From Sphingomonas ginkgonis (GTDB lineage Bacteria > Pseudomonadota > Alphaproteobacteria > Sphingomonadales > Sphingomonadaceae): a stretch of 64,000 nucleotides of DNA. The stretch lies in NCBI RefSeq assembly GCF_003970925.1, contig NZ_RWJF01000002.1:14137-78136 (forward strand). The letters run 5' to 3'. The notes under the pieces were generated by a model. It ran no database searches. It was not told the DNA's origin and saw only the letters and a list, made by a program, of their open reading frames with translations. A program made the translations under genes and the position numbers. Position 1 is the first letter of the stretch; each line of letters starts with the position of its first letter. Shown here piece after piece: positions 23,442 through 31,954 of this stretch.

Positions 23442-24283
23442 GCGACTCCCTGTCTGGAATTACGCCCCCCGGCTTTGCGGCGCGGCCGTCTCGGCCAGCG
23501 CATGAAAAGAAGGATCGCGCCCGACACCGCGAAGACGAGACCGCCTGCGGCAAAGGCGTTGAGCCACGGCGTGTTGAACCGCTCGTGCTCGGTCCAATCC
23601 ATGATGTGAAGGCCCCAGAAGAAGTCGTACAGCCGCCACGTTCCTGTCCTGACCGACGTGAGACGTCCCGTGTCGGCTGCTACATAGATGCGGGTGGCGT
23701 CATCGTCGGCGAACGTGGCCCGCCAGGCCGGCAACGCCCCGCGATACTCGGTGCTGGCTCGTTCGACCCGTTCGATGGTAGGCGCGGGTACACCACTCCC
23801 TCGATACGCTTTCTGAGCGATCGTCCCGGCCACCCTGGCATCCAATGGTGGGATCGGCGCAGCCGTGCGAGCGTCCAGCAGATGGATGCGACCATCCACA
23901 AGCTGTGCCTCAACGATCGGCCGCCCGAGCAGCATGCGGTGCTGAAGCTGGCGGACCGGCGCTCCTGCCGACGCGAGCAAGGCAGGTAACGGTGCGAAGC
24001 CTTGGGTGCTCGACAGCGCCGGCTCGGCGTTCCGTTCGATCCGGTGATCGCCGTGCACCGTGTCGATCGAGAGCAGGCTCATCACAAGCCCGCTGGTGAA
24101 CCAGACGATCGCCTGCGCGCCGATCAGGAGAGCAAGCCAGCGGTGGATCTTGCTCGCTCCGAGATGGAGGCGAAGGCGGGGACTCAGAACCAGGTCCTCA
24201 CGCCGGCGACGAAACTGAAGCCGCCGGTGTCGTCGCCCCGTGCCCGCGAGAAGCGGGCGGTGTCGCCGAACTGCCGCTCCCAC
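23438..24283 (-). CDS. PepSY-domain membrane protein of the copper cluster
   Basis: A PepSY-associated membrane protein. One helix is near the start (IHRWLALLIGAQAIVWFTSGLVM), followed by a periplasmic part with PepSY-like repeats and an SVRTGTWRLYDFFWGLHIMDW segment. A C-terminal helix (GGLVFAVSGAILLFMRW) precedes a basic tail. The only standard start codon before the first helix is the GTG at 24283, which overlaps copB by 100 bases and adds about 35 Arg-rich residues unlike the family. The true start is probably near 24180, with a CTG or by coupling. These proteins often sit beside copAB, and a role in reductase-type electron transfer is possible. Confidence 0.75.
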   Translation of the reverse strand: MGAAVRRHRPLLAGTGRRHRRLQFRRRREDLVLSPRLRLHLGASKIHRWLALLIGAQAIVWFTSGLVMSLLSIDTVHGDHRIERNAEPALSSTQGFAPLPALLASAGAPVRQLQHRMLLGRPIVEAQLVDGRIHLLDARTAAPIPPLDARVAGTIAQKAYRGSGVPAPTIERVERASTEYRGALPAWRATFADDDATRIYVAADTGRLTSVRTGTWRLYDFFWGLHIMDWTEHERFNTPWLNAFAAGGLVFAVSGAILLFMRWPRRPRRKAGGRNSRQGVA

Positions 24284-25524
24284 GATACGCCGATATACGG
24301 CGCGAACTCACGGCGGCCCTCGTAGCGAAGCCGCAAACCGGCTTCCAGGTCCGTAAGGCCGGAGCCGATCCCGGTTTCGCGCACGTCCTGGGCGGCAAAG
24401 TTGACCTCCAACCTGGGCTGGAGAACGAAGTAGTTGGTGATGCGCTGGTCGTAATAGCCCTCGGCGCGGGCGAGCACGTCCCCCTTGTCGGAGAGGAACA
24501 GCGCACCCTCCACTTCGAACTGGTAGGGGGCCAAGCCTTCGATCCCGATCGTCGCATAGGTGCGCGACGGGTTCGGCTTGAAATCGTAGCGGACGCCGGC
24601 CTGAAGGTTCCAGTAGGGATCGAGGGCGTGGCTGTAGAGCGCCTGCACCTCGGCGCTTTCTAGTGACTTACCGAAGCTGCCTTCACCCTCCGACTTCAGC
24701 CAGAGCCGGTTGATGTCGCCTCCGATCCAAGCCTCGCCATCCCAGCGGTAGCCATCGCTTCCCTTGCGGGCCTGATACTCCGCGAGATTGAAGAGCACCT
24801 GATAGTAGGTCATCCCGCCATGCTCGCGCCGCAGATCGTTCTCGCGCGAGCTGGCCATGGCATTCGCACCCCAGAAGCGATCGGCGAGATGATCGTCGGA
24901 CGGCGCGGGAGCGGGCTTGTTGCCGGGAGGAAGGTCGGTCCCGACCTTGGCGCCTGCCTGGCTACCCTGCATCGCCATACCGGGCATCGCGCTCATGTCA
25001 TGCCCGGCGTGCGGGTCCTGCCCGGCTGCTGCCGGGGAACTCATGCCGGGCATGGCGGACATGTCGTGCCCGGCGTGCGGATCTTGCGCGGGCGCGGGCT
25101 GCTGCCCCCCATGTTCATCCTCTGCATCCCGCTCATGTCATGACCGGCGTGCGGATCGGCCGCCCGGGCCGGCGCGGTCGGCGCATGACGGGGGGCCGCA
25201 CGTCGAACAGGGGCCTTCCGCTTGGCCGCGGCCCCCCATGTTCATCCTCTGCATCCCGCTCATGTCATGACCGGCGTGCGGATCGGCCGCCCGGGCCGGC
25301 GCGGTCGGCGCATGACGGGGGGCCGCACGTCGAACAGGGGCCTTCCGCTTGGCCGCGGGTTTCGCGGCTGCTTTGCGCGCGGGCTTGGGGGGCGCTTTGG
25401 CTGCGGGCTTAGCCGGCATGGTCATTCCCGGCATGTTGTGCATGGAATGATCCATGCTTTGCCCGACCACTGGGCTGGCGACGACTGCCGAGGCGAGGCC
25501 GGCGAGAAGGAGCGACCGGTTCAC
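24184..25524 (-). pseudogene. copB: copB outer-membrane copper resistance protein, frame broken by tandem duplication
   Basis: The GTG at 25524 overlaps the copA stop (GTGA) and gives a CopB-like N-terminus: signal peptide, Met-rich DHSMHNMPGMTM, a Lys/Ala linker and DPHAGHDMSGMQRMNMGG. The frame then runs out of register in a 127-bp tandem duplication and stops at 25138. The conserved outer-membrane barrel (YYQVLFNLAEYQARKG through SFVAGVRTWF) is intact from an internal ATG at 25062 to 24184. Removing one copy alone does not restore the frame; one extra G in the G run before QQPAPAQ would also be needed. It is either damaged or affected by sequencing error in G runs. Confidence 0.75.
25105..25358. 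repeat. Perfect 127-bp tandem duplication inside copB
   Basis: Bases 25105-25231 and 25232-25358 are identical head-to-tail copies, each beginning with CCCCCC and ATGTTCATCC on the plus strand and ending with CTTGGCCGCGG. The unit encodes the Lys/Ala-rich linker and the DPHAGHDMSG metal-binding module of CopB. At 127 bases it is not a multiple of three. A unit of 129 bases (43 codons) would be in frame if two Gs were missing from its G run. Confidence 0.95.
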
Positions 25525-27476
25525 GCTGCCGCCTCCCCGGCCTTGCGGACCTGGACGACGCGCATCATCCCTGCGTGCATGTGGTAGAGCATGTGGCAGT
25601 GGAACGCCCAATCGCCTTCCTCGCCTGTCACGTCCCAGCTCACCGTGCCACCTGGCTGGACGAGCACGGTATGTTTTCGGGGCGCGTAAGCGCCTTTCCC
25701 CGTCACCAGGTCGAAGAAGTGACCGTGGATGTGAATGGGATGGCCCATCATGGTGTCATTGATGAGGGTGACACGCACCCGTTCGCCGTGCAGCAGGGTG
25801 ATCGGATCTGGGTTCTCCGAAAGCTTCTCGCCATCGAAGCCCCACATGTACCGTTCCATGTTACCGGTCAGGTGGAGCTTGATCTCGCGCTCGGGTGCCC
25901 GCGTGTCGGGATTGCGGTCTAGGGCAACAAGATCGCGATAGGTCAGCACGCGGTGCCCGACGTTCTCCAGTCCCTGACCTGGCTCGCCGGTGCGATCGAC
26001 TGGCATGGCCGAAATGGTCTGGACACCCGGACCCTTCTTTACACCCGGGGCCTTCGAAAAATCGCGCATGTTCATGCTGCCCATGTCCATGCCCGCCATC
26101 GACATCGCACCCGATCCGTGATCCATCCCGACCATCGCGCCACTCTGAGCCTGCGGCGCGGTCATCCCGGCCATGGCGCCAGCAGCAGCGCCGGCCTCGC
26201 CATGGTTCATCTGGCTATGGTCCATGCCCTGCATCGAACCGGCACCCGCACCATGGTCCATCGTGCTGTGGTCCATGCCCGCCATCGATCCGGCCTGCGC
26301 GCCAGTCGCACCGCTCTCCATGCCCTGCATGGAGCCGTGATCCATGGTACTCATGTCATGACCGCCCATGCCCATGTCCTTCATGGTCGCGAGCGGCCGC
26401 TTGCGGAGCAGCGGGACTTCGGCAGCCATGCCCTCGCGGGGTGCGAGCGTCGCGCGCGCCATGCCGGAGCGATCGACGCTCTCGCCCACCAGCGTGTAGG
26501 CGCGCATGTCAGGCGGCGTGACGATCGCATCATAGGTTTCGGCCGGGCCGAACTGGAACTCGTCGATCTGAACGGGGCGCACGTTCAATCCATCGGCCGC
26601 GACGATCGTCATCGGCAGGCCGGGGATGCGGACGTTGAAGGTGGTCATGGACGACGCGTTGATGAAGCGAAGCCGGACCCGCTCGCCCGGCCGGAACAGC
26701 GCTGTCCAATTGTCCTTGGGACCATGGCCGTTGACCAGATAGGTGTAGGTCGAGGCGGTCACGTCGGCGACGTCGGCGGGGTCCATCCGCATCTTGCCCC
26801 ACATCAGCCGCTCTTTGAGCGGCTGATCCTTGCCCGCCAGCAGCCCGCTTAAGGTCTGGCGCTGGCGGTTGAAGTAGCCCGACTCCTTCTTGAGGCGGTC
26901 GAACAGGTAGTGCGGGTGCTGGAAGCTGTGATCGGACAGCACGATGACGTGCTCGCGATCGAACTGCACCGGGTCGGGGTCCTTGGGGTCGATCAGGATC
27001 GGCCCGTAGTGCCCCTCCTGCTCCTGGAGCCCCGAGTGGCTGTGATACCAGTAGGTGCCGCTCTGGATGATCGGGAACTCGTAGGTGAAGGTCGATCTTG
27101 CCGGGATGCCTGGAAAGGCAATGCCGGGCACGCCGTCCATCTGAAAGGGCACCAGCAGCCCGTGCCAATGAATAGAGGTTTCCTCATCCAGATCGTTAAC
27201 GACGTGGAGGCGCACGTTCTGCCCCTCGCGCAAGCGGATGAGCGGAGCGGGCACGGTGCCGTTGATGCCGATCGCGTGGCTCTGCCGCCCGTCGATCATC
27301 ATCATCTGGTGAGCGATCTTTAGCGTAATGTCGTCGCCCGAAACTGTCGGCAACGGCTTGGCGATGCCCGCGGACACCGGCTGCGCCCACGCCGGCATAT
27401 AGGCCGACAGAGCAAGGCCGCTTCCGGCTAGGGTGGCACCGCGCAGCACTTGGCGGCGGTCGAGAACGCGCGACAT
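25521..27476 (-). CDS. copA: CopA multicopper oxidase
   Basis: A 651-residue periplasmic multicopper oxidase. It has a twin-arginine signal (DRRQVLRGATLAG), cupredoxin domain 1 with the type 3 histidines in SIHWHGLLVP and GTYWYHSHSG, and a middle domain. A long Met/His-rich insertion (about residues 370-480, repeated MDHGSMQGM-like units) precedes a C-terminal domain with GHPIHIHGHFF and WAFHCHMLYHMHAGMM, which supply the type 1, 2 and 3 copper ligands. It oxidises or sequesters Cu(I) in the periplasm together with CopB. It follows the ECF sigma gene by about 45 bases and overlaps copB. Confidence 0.95.
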   Translation of the reverse strand: MSRVLDRRQVLRGATLAGSGLALSAYMPAWAQPVSAGIAKPLPTVSGDDITLKIAHQMMMIDGRQSHAIGINGTVPAPLIRLREGQNVRLHVVNDLDEETSIHWHGLLVPFQMDGVPGIAFPGIPARSTFTYEFPIIQSGTYWYHSHSGLQEQEGHYGPILIDPKDPDPVQFDREHVIVLSDHSFQHPHYLFDRLKKESGYFNRQRQTLSGLLAGKDQPLKERLMWGKMRMDPADVADVTASTYTYLVNGHGPKDNWTALFRPGERVRLRFINASSMTTFNVRIPGLPMTIVAADGLNVRPVQIDEFQFGPAETYDAIVTPPDMRAYTLVGESVDRSGMARATLAPREGMAAEVPLLRKRPLATMKDMGMGGHDMSTMDHGSMQGMESGATGAQAGSMAGMDHSTMDHGAGAGSMQGMDHSQMNHGEAGAAAGAMAGMTAPQAQSGAMVGMDHGSGAMSMAGMDMGSMNMRDFSKAPGVKKGPGVQTISAMPVDRTGEPGQGLENVGHRVLTYRDLVALDRNPDTRAPEREIKLHLTGNMERYMWGFDGEKLSENPDPITLLHGERVRVTLINDTMMGHPIHIHGHFFDLVTGKGAYAPRKHTVLVQPGGTVSWDVTGEEGDWAFHCHMLYHMHAGMMRVVQVRKAGEAAA

Positions 27477-27521
27477 GAAAGCTCCTCCAAGGTGGGCCGC
27501 TACCGGCCCGTTTCACTCCTT

Positions 27522-28115
27522 CTACGCGTCCCGCACGCCGATCCCTTGTTCGGTGTTCAACTTTTCGAGGAGGCGCGAGCGGGCACGGTAGAGGCGGGTT
27601 TCGACAGCCTTCTGGCTGATCCCCAGCACGTCGGCGGTTTCGGCTTGGCTCAAACCCTCGATGGTGCGCAGCACCAGAGCCTCTTTTAGATTCATGGGCA
27701 GAGCGGAAATGGCTTTTGTTACCCGGTCCAGCTCCTGGCGGTCGGCTGCGCCGTCGTCGATCGCCACCTGATCGTCCACCACAGCTTCAGCCCGATGATC
27801 GATGGGGGCCGCGAAGGAGAAGAACCGGCGCACCGTGCGCTTTCGCGCCCAGTCACGACATTTGTTGATCGCGATCGTCGAAAGCCACGCTCTCATGGCG
27901 CGCTGCCCGTCGTAGCGCGGGAGGGCCTGGTGTGCGGCCACGAACGTCTCCTGCACCAGATCGAGCGCTTCGTCGGGTTCGCCGACGCATGCCCGCGCGA
28001 GCCGGAACACCGGCTGTTGGTAGCGTCGCACGATTTCGGCGAAAGCGGCCTGCCGACCCGCGATGCTGAGCGTCGCCAGCTCGCCATCGGACAGCGTGGT
28101 CCAATCGAGGCTCAC
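27522..28115 (-). CDS. ECF sigma factor, CnrH-like
   Basis: A 197-residue ECF sigma factor. Region 2 has RRYQQPVFRLARACVGEPDEALDLVQETFVAAHQAL and WLSTIAINKCRDWARK. Region 4 has LPMNLKEALVLRTIEGLSQAETADVLGISQKAVETRLYRAR. The GTG at 28115 overlaps the stop of the upstream CnrX-like gene (GTGA); a longer frame through that gene is spurious. The order anti-sigma (CnrY-like), periplasmic sensor (CnrX-like) and sigma (CnrH-like) matches the cnrYXH regulators of Cupriavidus. Here it lies upstream of copAB, so it probably controls copper genes. Confidence 0.9.
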   Translation of the reverse strand: MSLDWTTLSDGELATLSIAGRQAAFAEIVRRYQQPVFRLARACVGEPDEALDLVQETFVAAHQALPRYDGQRAMRAWLSTIAINKCRDWARKRTVRRFFSFAAPIDHRAEAVVDDQVAIDDGAADRQELDRVTKAISALPMNLKEALVLRTIEGLSQAETADVLGISQKAVETRLYRARSRLLEKLNTEQGIGVRDA

Positions 28116-28552
28116 CCCTGGCCGTCGGTGAGCGCCTTCACCACCGCGTCGTCGAACTGGGAGGTCTGATCGGTCCGCAGAAGCTGCCGCATGGCGAAGA
28201 TATGCGCCAACGTGGCCTTCTGCAGCTCGCCCATCGCGGCATGGCTCTGATCGACCGCGGCCGTGACCCGCGGACCGTTGCCGTGCTCGGCCTCGATCGC
28301 CTCGGCGAGCCGGGCATTGGTCGCGCGCAACTCCAGCTCGAGAGCGCGCCGTTGCACTGCGAACCGGTCCTCCAGAACCTTCAGCTTTGCCTGCTGATCG
28401 GCATCGAGCGCGAGCTTGTGGTGCAATACCTCGTGCAGCGCGGTGCCCGGCTGCTTGGGATGGGGCAACAGCGCACGTCCGACGAACACGCCTCCGATCG
28501 CCGCAACAAAGGCGAGGACGACACACAGAACGACGCGCTTGGTCGAGGTCAC
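28112..28552 (-). CDS. CnrX-like periplasmic heavy-metal sensor
   Basis: A 146-residue protein with an N-terminal signal anchor (VVLCVVLAFVAAIGGVFVG) and a mostly helical periplasmic domain of the CnrX/Spy/CpxP metal-resistance type. His residues are at the start of the first helix (LHEVLHHKLALDADQQAKL, residues about 39-57), and a C-terminal helix is rich in Gln. In CnrX the membrane-anchored periplasmic domain binds Ni or Co and releases the sigma factor through CnrY. The metal here is more likely copper, judged from neighbouring genes. It overlaps its neighbours on both sides. Confidence 0.8.
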   Translation of the reverse strand: MTSTKRVVLCVVLAFVAAIGGVFVGRALLPHPKQPGTALHEVLHHKLALDADQQAKLKVLEDRFAVQRRALELELRATNARLAEAIEAEHGNGPRVTAAVDQSHAAMGELQKATLAHIFAMRQLLRTDQTSQFDDAVVKALTDGQG

Positions 28553-28830
28553 GGCTCGCCTATCAGCAAAGTCGAGGGTGCGAGCGGCGAAGCCCCACCG
28601 AGCGGTGCGAGCGACACCGCGGGGCTCGCGGTCGCCGGCAACTCGGCGCCGATCATGCCGATCGCCAATGCCGCGACCGTCACCACACCGATGCCGAGCC
28701 CGGCCTGTCGCACGACCGGCCGGGTGCCGATGCGGGCGAGAACACGTGCTTCGACGTCGTCCAGCGCGGCCGGAACAGGTGCTCCCGCCAATCTCGCCAA
28801 CGCTCTGTCCAGATCATCCATGTTTTCCAC
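28549..28830 (-). CDS. CnrY-like anti-sigma factor
   Basis: A 93-residue protein with a short cytoplasmic N-terminus (MDDLDRALARLAGAPVPAAL, residues about 4-23), a single transmembrane helix near residues 45-65 (GLGIGVVTVAALAIGMIGA) and a short periplasmic tail. Size and topology match CnrY-type anti-sigma factors, which hold CnrH by a short N-terminal helix. It is the first gene of the cnrYXH-like unit and overlaps the sensor gene by four bases. Similarity is from architecture more than sequence. Confidence 0.7.
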   Translation of the reverse strand: MENMDDLDRALARLAGAPVPAALDDVEARVLARIGTRPVVRQAGLGIGVVTVAALAIGMIGAELPATASPAVSLAPLGGASPLAPSTLLIGEP

Positions 28831-28957
28831 TCCGCCCCTCTAACACTGGTTACGCAGCGCTGCCCATCATCCCTCATCGGTCGCGTGAGGGGTGCGCGAC
28901 TGTGCCGCGTAGAATGGACAGAACATCACGGAGTAACCTCATGCGTCGCGCCCTAGT

Positions 28958-29968
28958 TGTTTGATCCCACGGTTTGATGGTGCGATCCTTTCGTTGGAAT
29001 GGAAGGAAGCGGTATGGGACAGGTACGTCACGGGAGCGCCACGACCACGCACGCCGTCAGAGCAGCAATACAGCGATCGCAAGCTTCGCTCTCGGCGCTG
29101 AGCCGAGAGCTTGGGATCAACCCCAAGACGGTGGCGAAGTGGCGTAAGCGGGCGACGGTTGAGGATCTGAAGACCGGGCCGAAGGCCCCTCATTCCACGA
29201 CCCTGACTGAAGCCGAGGAGGCGGCGGTTGTGGCGTTCCGGCGGCATACGTTACTGCCGCTGGATGACTGCCTTTATGCCTTGCAGCCGTCGATCCCGCA
29301 TCTGACGCGTTCCGCGCTGCATCGATGTCTCCAGCGACACGGGATATCCCGCCTGCCGGACATTGAGGGCGACAAGCCGAAACGACAGCGCTTCAAGCGC
29401 TACCCGATCGGCTTCTTTCACATCGATATCGCCGAGGTGCAGACCGCCGAAGGCAAGCTCTACCTGTTCGTCGGCATCGACCGCACCAGCAAGTTCGCCG
29501 TCACCCAGTTGGTCGACAAGGCTGATCGGCGAACGGCGTGGGAGTTCCTCGAACACCTGCTGAAAGCCGTGCCCTATCGCATCCACGCAATCCTGACCGA
29601 TAATGGCATCCAGTTTGCCGAGCAGCCGCGCAACCGTAACACCGCCTGGTCGCGGCAGATGCGCTTCGACATGATCTGTGAGGCGAACGATATCGAGCAC
29701 CGGCTCACCAAGCCGAACCACCCTTGGACCAATGGTCAGGTCGAGCGGATGAACCGCACCATCAAAGAGGCGACCGTCAAGCGCTTCCACTACGAGAGCC
29801 ATGACCAGCTACGGACGCACCTCGCCGACTTCATGGCTGCCTATAACTTCGCCCGCCGGCTCAAAACGCTCAGCGGCCTCACACCCTACGAATACATCGC
29901 CAAAATCTGGACTTCGGATCCAGACCGGTTCATCCTCAATCCGATCCACCAGATGCCGGGACTAAACA
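28958..29968 (+). mobile_element. IS481-family insertion sequence, 1011 bp
   Basis: Imperfect terminal inverted repeats begin TGTTTGATCCC on the left (28958) and TGTTTAGTCCC on the right (complement of 29958-29968). A six-base target duplication CCTAGT flanks the element (28952-28957 and 29969-29974). It carries one DDE transposase gene and lies inside copC. The exact target repeats point to a simple transposition event rather than recombination. Confidence 0.92.
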
Positions 29969-29973
29969 CCTAG
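29014..29973 (+). CDS. IS481-family transposase
   Basis: A 319-residue DDE transposase. The N-terminal HTH (LSALSRELGINPKTVAKWRKR) is followed by the catalytic core with Asp in FFHIDIAEVQTAEGK, Asp in ILTDNGIQF and Glu in NGQVERMNRTIKEA. The fold-typical LSGLTPYEYI is near the end. A start five codons earlier (28999) is possible. The stop codon TAG lies beyond the right inverted repeat, in the duplicated target sequence CCTAGT, so the protein's end is supplied by the insertion site. It moves the element that split copC. Confidence 0.92.
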   Translation: MGQVRHGSATTTHAVRAAIQRSQASLSALSRELGINPKTVAKWRKRATVEDLKTGPKAPHSTTLTEAEEAAVVAFRRHTLLPLDDCLYALQPSIPHLTRSALHRCLQRHGISRLPDIEGDKPKRQRFKRYPIGFFHIDIAEVQTAEGKLYLFVGIDRTSKFAVTQLVDKADRRTAWEFLEHLLKAVPYRIHAILTDNGIQFAEQPRNRNTAWSRQMRFDMICEANDIEHRLTKPNHPWTNGQVERMNRTIKEATVKRFHYESHDQLRTHLADFMAAYNFARRLKTLSGLTPYEYIAKIWTSDPDRFILNPIHQMPGLNT

Positions 29974-30331
29974 TCCCTGCCGCCCTTGCCATCCTCGGGC
30001 TCGCCAGCGCCGCTCAGGCTCACCCTAAGTTGCTGTCCGCCTCACCGGCGCCGAACGCGACTGTCGCCAAGCCAGCGCGTCTCGCGCTTCGGTTCAGCGA
30101 AAAGCTGATGCCGAAGTTTTCGGGCGCGGACCTGATGATGACAGCGCATGGCGGCGCCGCGCACCCGCCCATGAAGGTCGCGGCTGCGGCCGGGGTCGCC
30201 GATGATGGCCGCACGCTCATCGTCACGCCCAAGGCGCCGCTCGCCGCGGGGCGCTACAGCGTCGCGTGGCACGTGGTCTCGGTCGACACTCACCGGGTAG
30301 CCGGAAACTTCGCCTTCGCGGTCAAGTAAGG

Positions 30332-31261
30332 GTGGAGACTGACTGGCCGCTGATCGCGGTTCGCTTCGCGCTCTATGCAACGCTGAGCGGATTGTTCGGC
30401 CTGTCGGCCTTCAGTCTCTACGGCCTCAAAGCAGGCGAGCGCGCCGACGCACTCGCCTTGCGCCCCTGGCTTGTCGGAAGCGGCCTGCTCAGCCTCCTGT
30501 TCTCCGGGATCGCCCTCGCGCTGCTGGCGGCGGCGATGGCCGGGGCGCCGGGTTGGCCGATCGATTGGGAGGCGATCGGGATGCTCCTCTCCGGGTCCGC
30601 GACGGGCGCCGCGTGGGAAGCGCGCATGGCTGCGCTCGTGGTGGCGTTGATCGCGGCCCTCGTGGCATCCGGTCGCGCGGCTCTGCTCGGCCTGGTGGCG
30701 TTCGCTGCGGCCGTGGCGCTCGCAACACTTGCCTGGACGGGACACGGCGCGATGGACGAGGGCGCTACTGGCTGGGTGCATCTGGGCGCCGACATTCTCC
30801 ACCTGCTTGCCGGCGGGGCCTGGGCCGGAGCGCTGCTCGGGTTCGTGCTTCTCGTCGCCCGGCCGGTTGGCCGCGTCGACGCCGCCCATCTGACCCTGAC
30901 GCACCGCGCACTGCATGGATTCGGGCTGGTCGGCACGATCCTGGTCGGCACGATCGTCGTCACGGGTGTCGTCAACGCGTGGCTGCTGGTCGGCCTCGCC
31001 AATCTGCCGGACCTCACGACTACGCGCTACGGCCAGCTTCTGATCGCCAAGCTCGCGCTCTTCGGCGCAATGCTCGCGCTCGCGTCGTTCAACCGCTTTA
31101 GACTTACGCCGGCGTTCGAGCGCGCGATCGCCGCGGCCGATCATCACGGCGCGCTTTGCGCCCTGCGGCGCAGCCTTGCGGTCGAGGCGAGCTGCGCAGG
31201 GGCGATCCTGGCGCTCGTTGCATGGCTGGGAACACTCGAACCACCCGCTTCGGCGATGTGA
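30332..31261 (+). CDS. copD: CopD copper-resistance membrane protein
   Basis: A 309-residue inner-membrane protein with eight hydrophobic segments, of the CopD/PcoD family. The C-terminal part has the family pattern of His and Asn residues in GHGAMDEGATGWVHLGADILH and later NRFRLTPAFERAI. CopD is thought to import copper into the cytoplasm together with CopC. The GTG at 30332 follows the copC stop by two bases; longer frames run back into copC. With copC disrupted, polar effects from the upstream element are possible. Confidence 0.85.
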   Translation: METDWPLIAVRFALYATLSGLFGLSAFSLYGLKAGERADALALRPWLVGSGLLSLLFSGIALALLAAAMAGAPGWPIDWEAIGMLLSGSATGAAWEARMAALVVALIAALVASGRAALLGLVAFAAAVALATLAWTGHGAMDEGATGWVHLGADILHLLAGGAWAGALLGFVLLVARPVGRVDAAHLTLTHRALHGFGLVGTILVGTIVVTGVVNAWLLVGLANLPDLTTTRYGQLLIAKLALFGAMLALASFNRFRLTPAFERAIAAADHHGALCALRRSLAVEASCAGAILALVAWLGTLEPPASAM

Positions 31262-31295
31262 GGGGCGGGCGGCCGAACGCCGCCCGCCTTGCCGC

Positions 31296-31631
31296 TCACG
31301 CGGCCATTTTCTCGCATTCCTCCGCGCACCGCTCGCACGCAGCGACGCATTCCTCCATGCCGTCCAGCTCTTTGCAGCTCGCCGCGCAGGCCCGGCAAAT
31401 TTGGGCACAGATGCCGCACACGAGCTTATGCTGGTCGGAGCCGCGGGCCATGAAGTCGAGCGAGGTGGCGCAAACCTGTGCGCAATCGAGCATGATCTTG
31501 ATGTGGTCGGGCGCGGCGTGCGCGCCGCCTACCTGAAGGCAATGCTGGGTCGTCATCGACAGGCAGGTGATGTGGCAGTGGTGGCAGGCATCCATGCAGG
31601 CCTGCATTTCGGCGCTCATCTGGTGGTGCAT
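31296..31631 (-). CDS. Four-helix bundle copper-storage protein (Csp/DUF326-like)
   Basis: A 111-residue protein with 14 or so cysteines spaced as CxxxC along four predicted helices (for example ACMDACHHCHITCLS, LVCGICAQICRACAASC and ECVAACERCAEECEK). This is the pattern of Csp1/Csp3 copper-storage proteins, which hold many Cu(I) ions in the core of a tetrameric bundle. No signal peptide is visible, so it is the cytosolic Csp3-like form. It lies downstream of and convergent with copD in the copper block. Confidence 0.9.
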   Translation of the reverse strand: MHHQMSAEMQACMDACHHCHITCLSMTTQHCLQVGGAHAAPDHIKIMLDCAQVCATSLDFMARGSDQHKLVCGICAQICRACAASCKELDGMEECVAACERCAEECEKMAA

Positions 31632-31704
31632 CGGTCGTCTCCGCTAAGCCCCCCGCCCGTAGAACAATACGCGGCATGCCGGTTTGGCCCTCAGCTACGT
31701 GGCC

Positions 31705-31947
31705 TCATTCTTCGCCGGTCGGCAGGGTTTTCACCGGCTTCGGTTTAGGACCACGCTTCACTGTTTCACGCCAAGGCCGCGCAGGAGACGGAAGAGCGAC
31801 CCGTAGCGATGCCGCCCTGCCGCGAACGCCGTCCATGGTTCTGCCCATCTCCCTGGCGATCGTCGCCAAGGGCTGTTTCGTGACAATCCGATGGCGAAGC
31901 TCTGCGTCGGCTTCCTCCGTCCATCGCCATCGCTTCCTTGTCGTCAC
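31705..31947 (-). CDS. Small Myb/SANT-like DNA-binding protein
   Basis: An 80-residue ORF from a GTG at 31947. It has a helix-turn-helix-like segment RWTEEADAELRHRIVTKQPLATIAREMGRTMDGV, in which Trp and the second-helix pattern resemble SANT/Myb-type domains, followed by a basic Lys/Pro-rich tail. It begins seven bases after the czcD stop on the same strand and would be the last gene of the czc transcript. A frame extending upstream overlaps czcD out of phase and is not credible. Function unknown; a regulator is possible. Confidence 0.5.
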   Translation of the reverse strand: MTTRKRWRWTEEADAELRHRIVTKQPLATIAREMGRTMDGVRGRAASLRVALPSPARPWRETVKRGPKPKPVKTLPTGEE

Positions 31948-31954
31948 ATCGGGC

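Larger units (their letters stand above)
28941..30329 (+). pseudogene. copC: copC copper-binding protein, interrupted by an IS481-family element
   Basis: Joining 28941-28957 to 29975-30329 gives an uninterrupted 123-residue CopC/YobA protein. It starts MRRALVPAALAILGLASAA (signal peptide) and continues HPKLLSASPAPNATVAKPA to LAAGRYSVAWHVVSVDTHRV, with the N-terminal His and the later His ligands of the copper site. The insertion after codon 5 removes the start and half of the signal peptide from the mature domain. The preserved reading frame downstream suggests a recent insertion. Translation could restart internally, but export would be lost. Confidence 0.88.

Noticed and set aside
26040..26350. 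Repetitive Met/His-coding DNA as a mobile or satellite repeat
   Set aside because: It is the in-frame Met-rich copper-binding insertion of CopA, a known feature of this family.
27522..28526. Single 334-residue protein covering the sigma factor and the region upstream
   Set aside because: The first half overlaps the CnrX-like gene out of phase and is Arg-rich; the GTG at 28115 with a GTGA overlap gives a standard ECF length.
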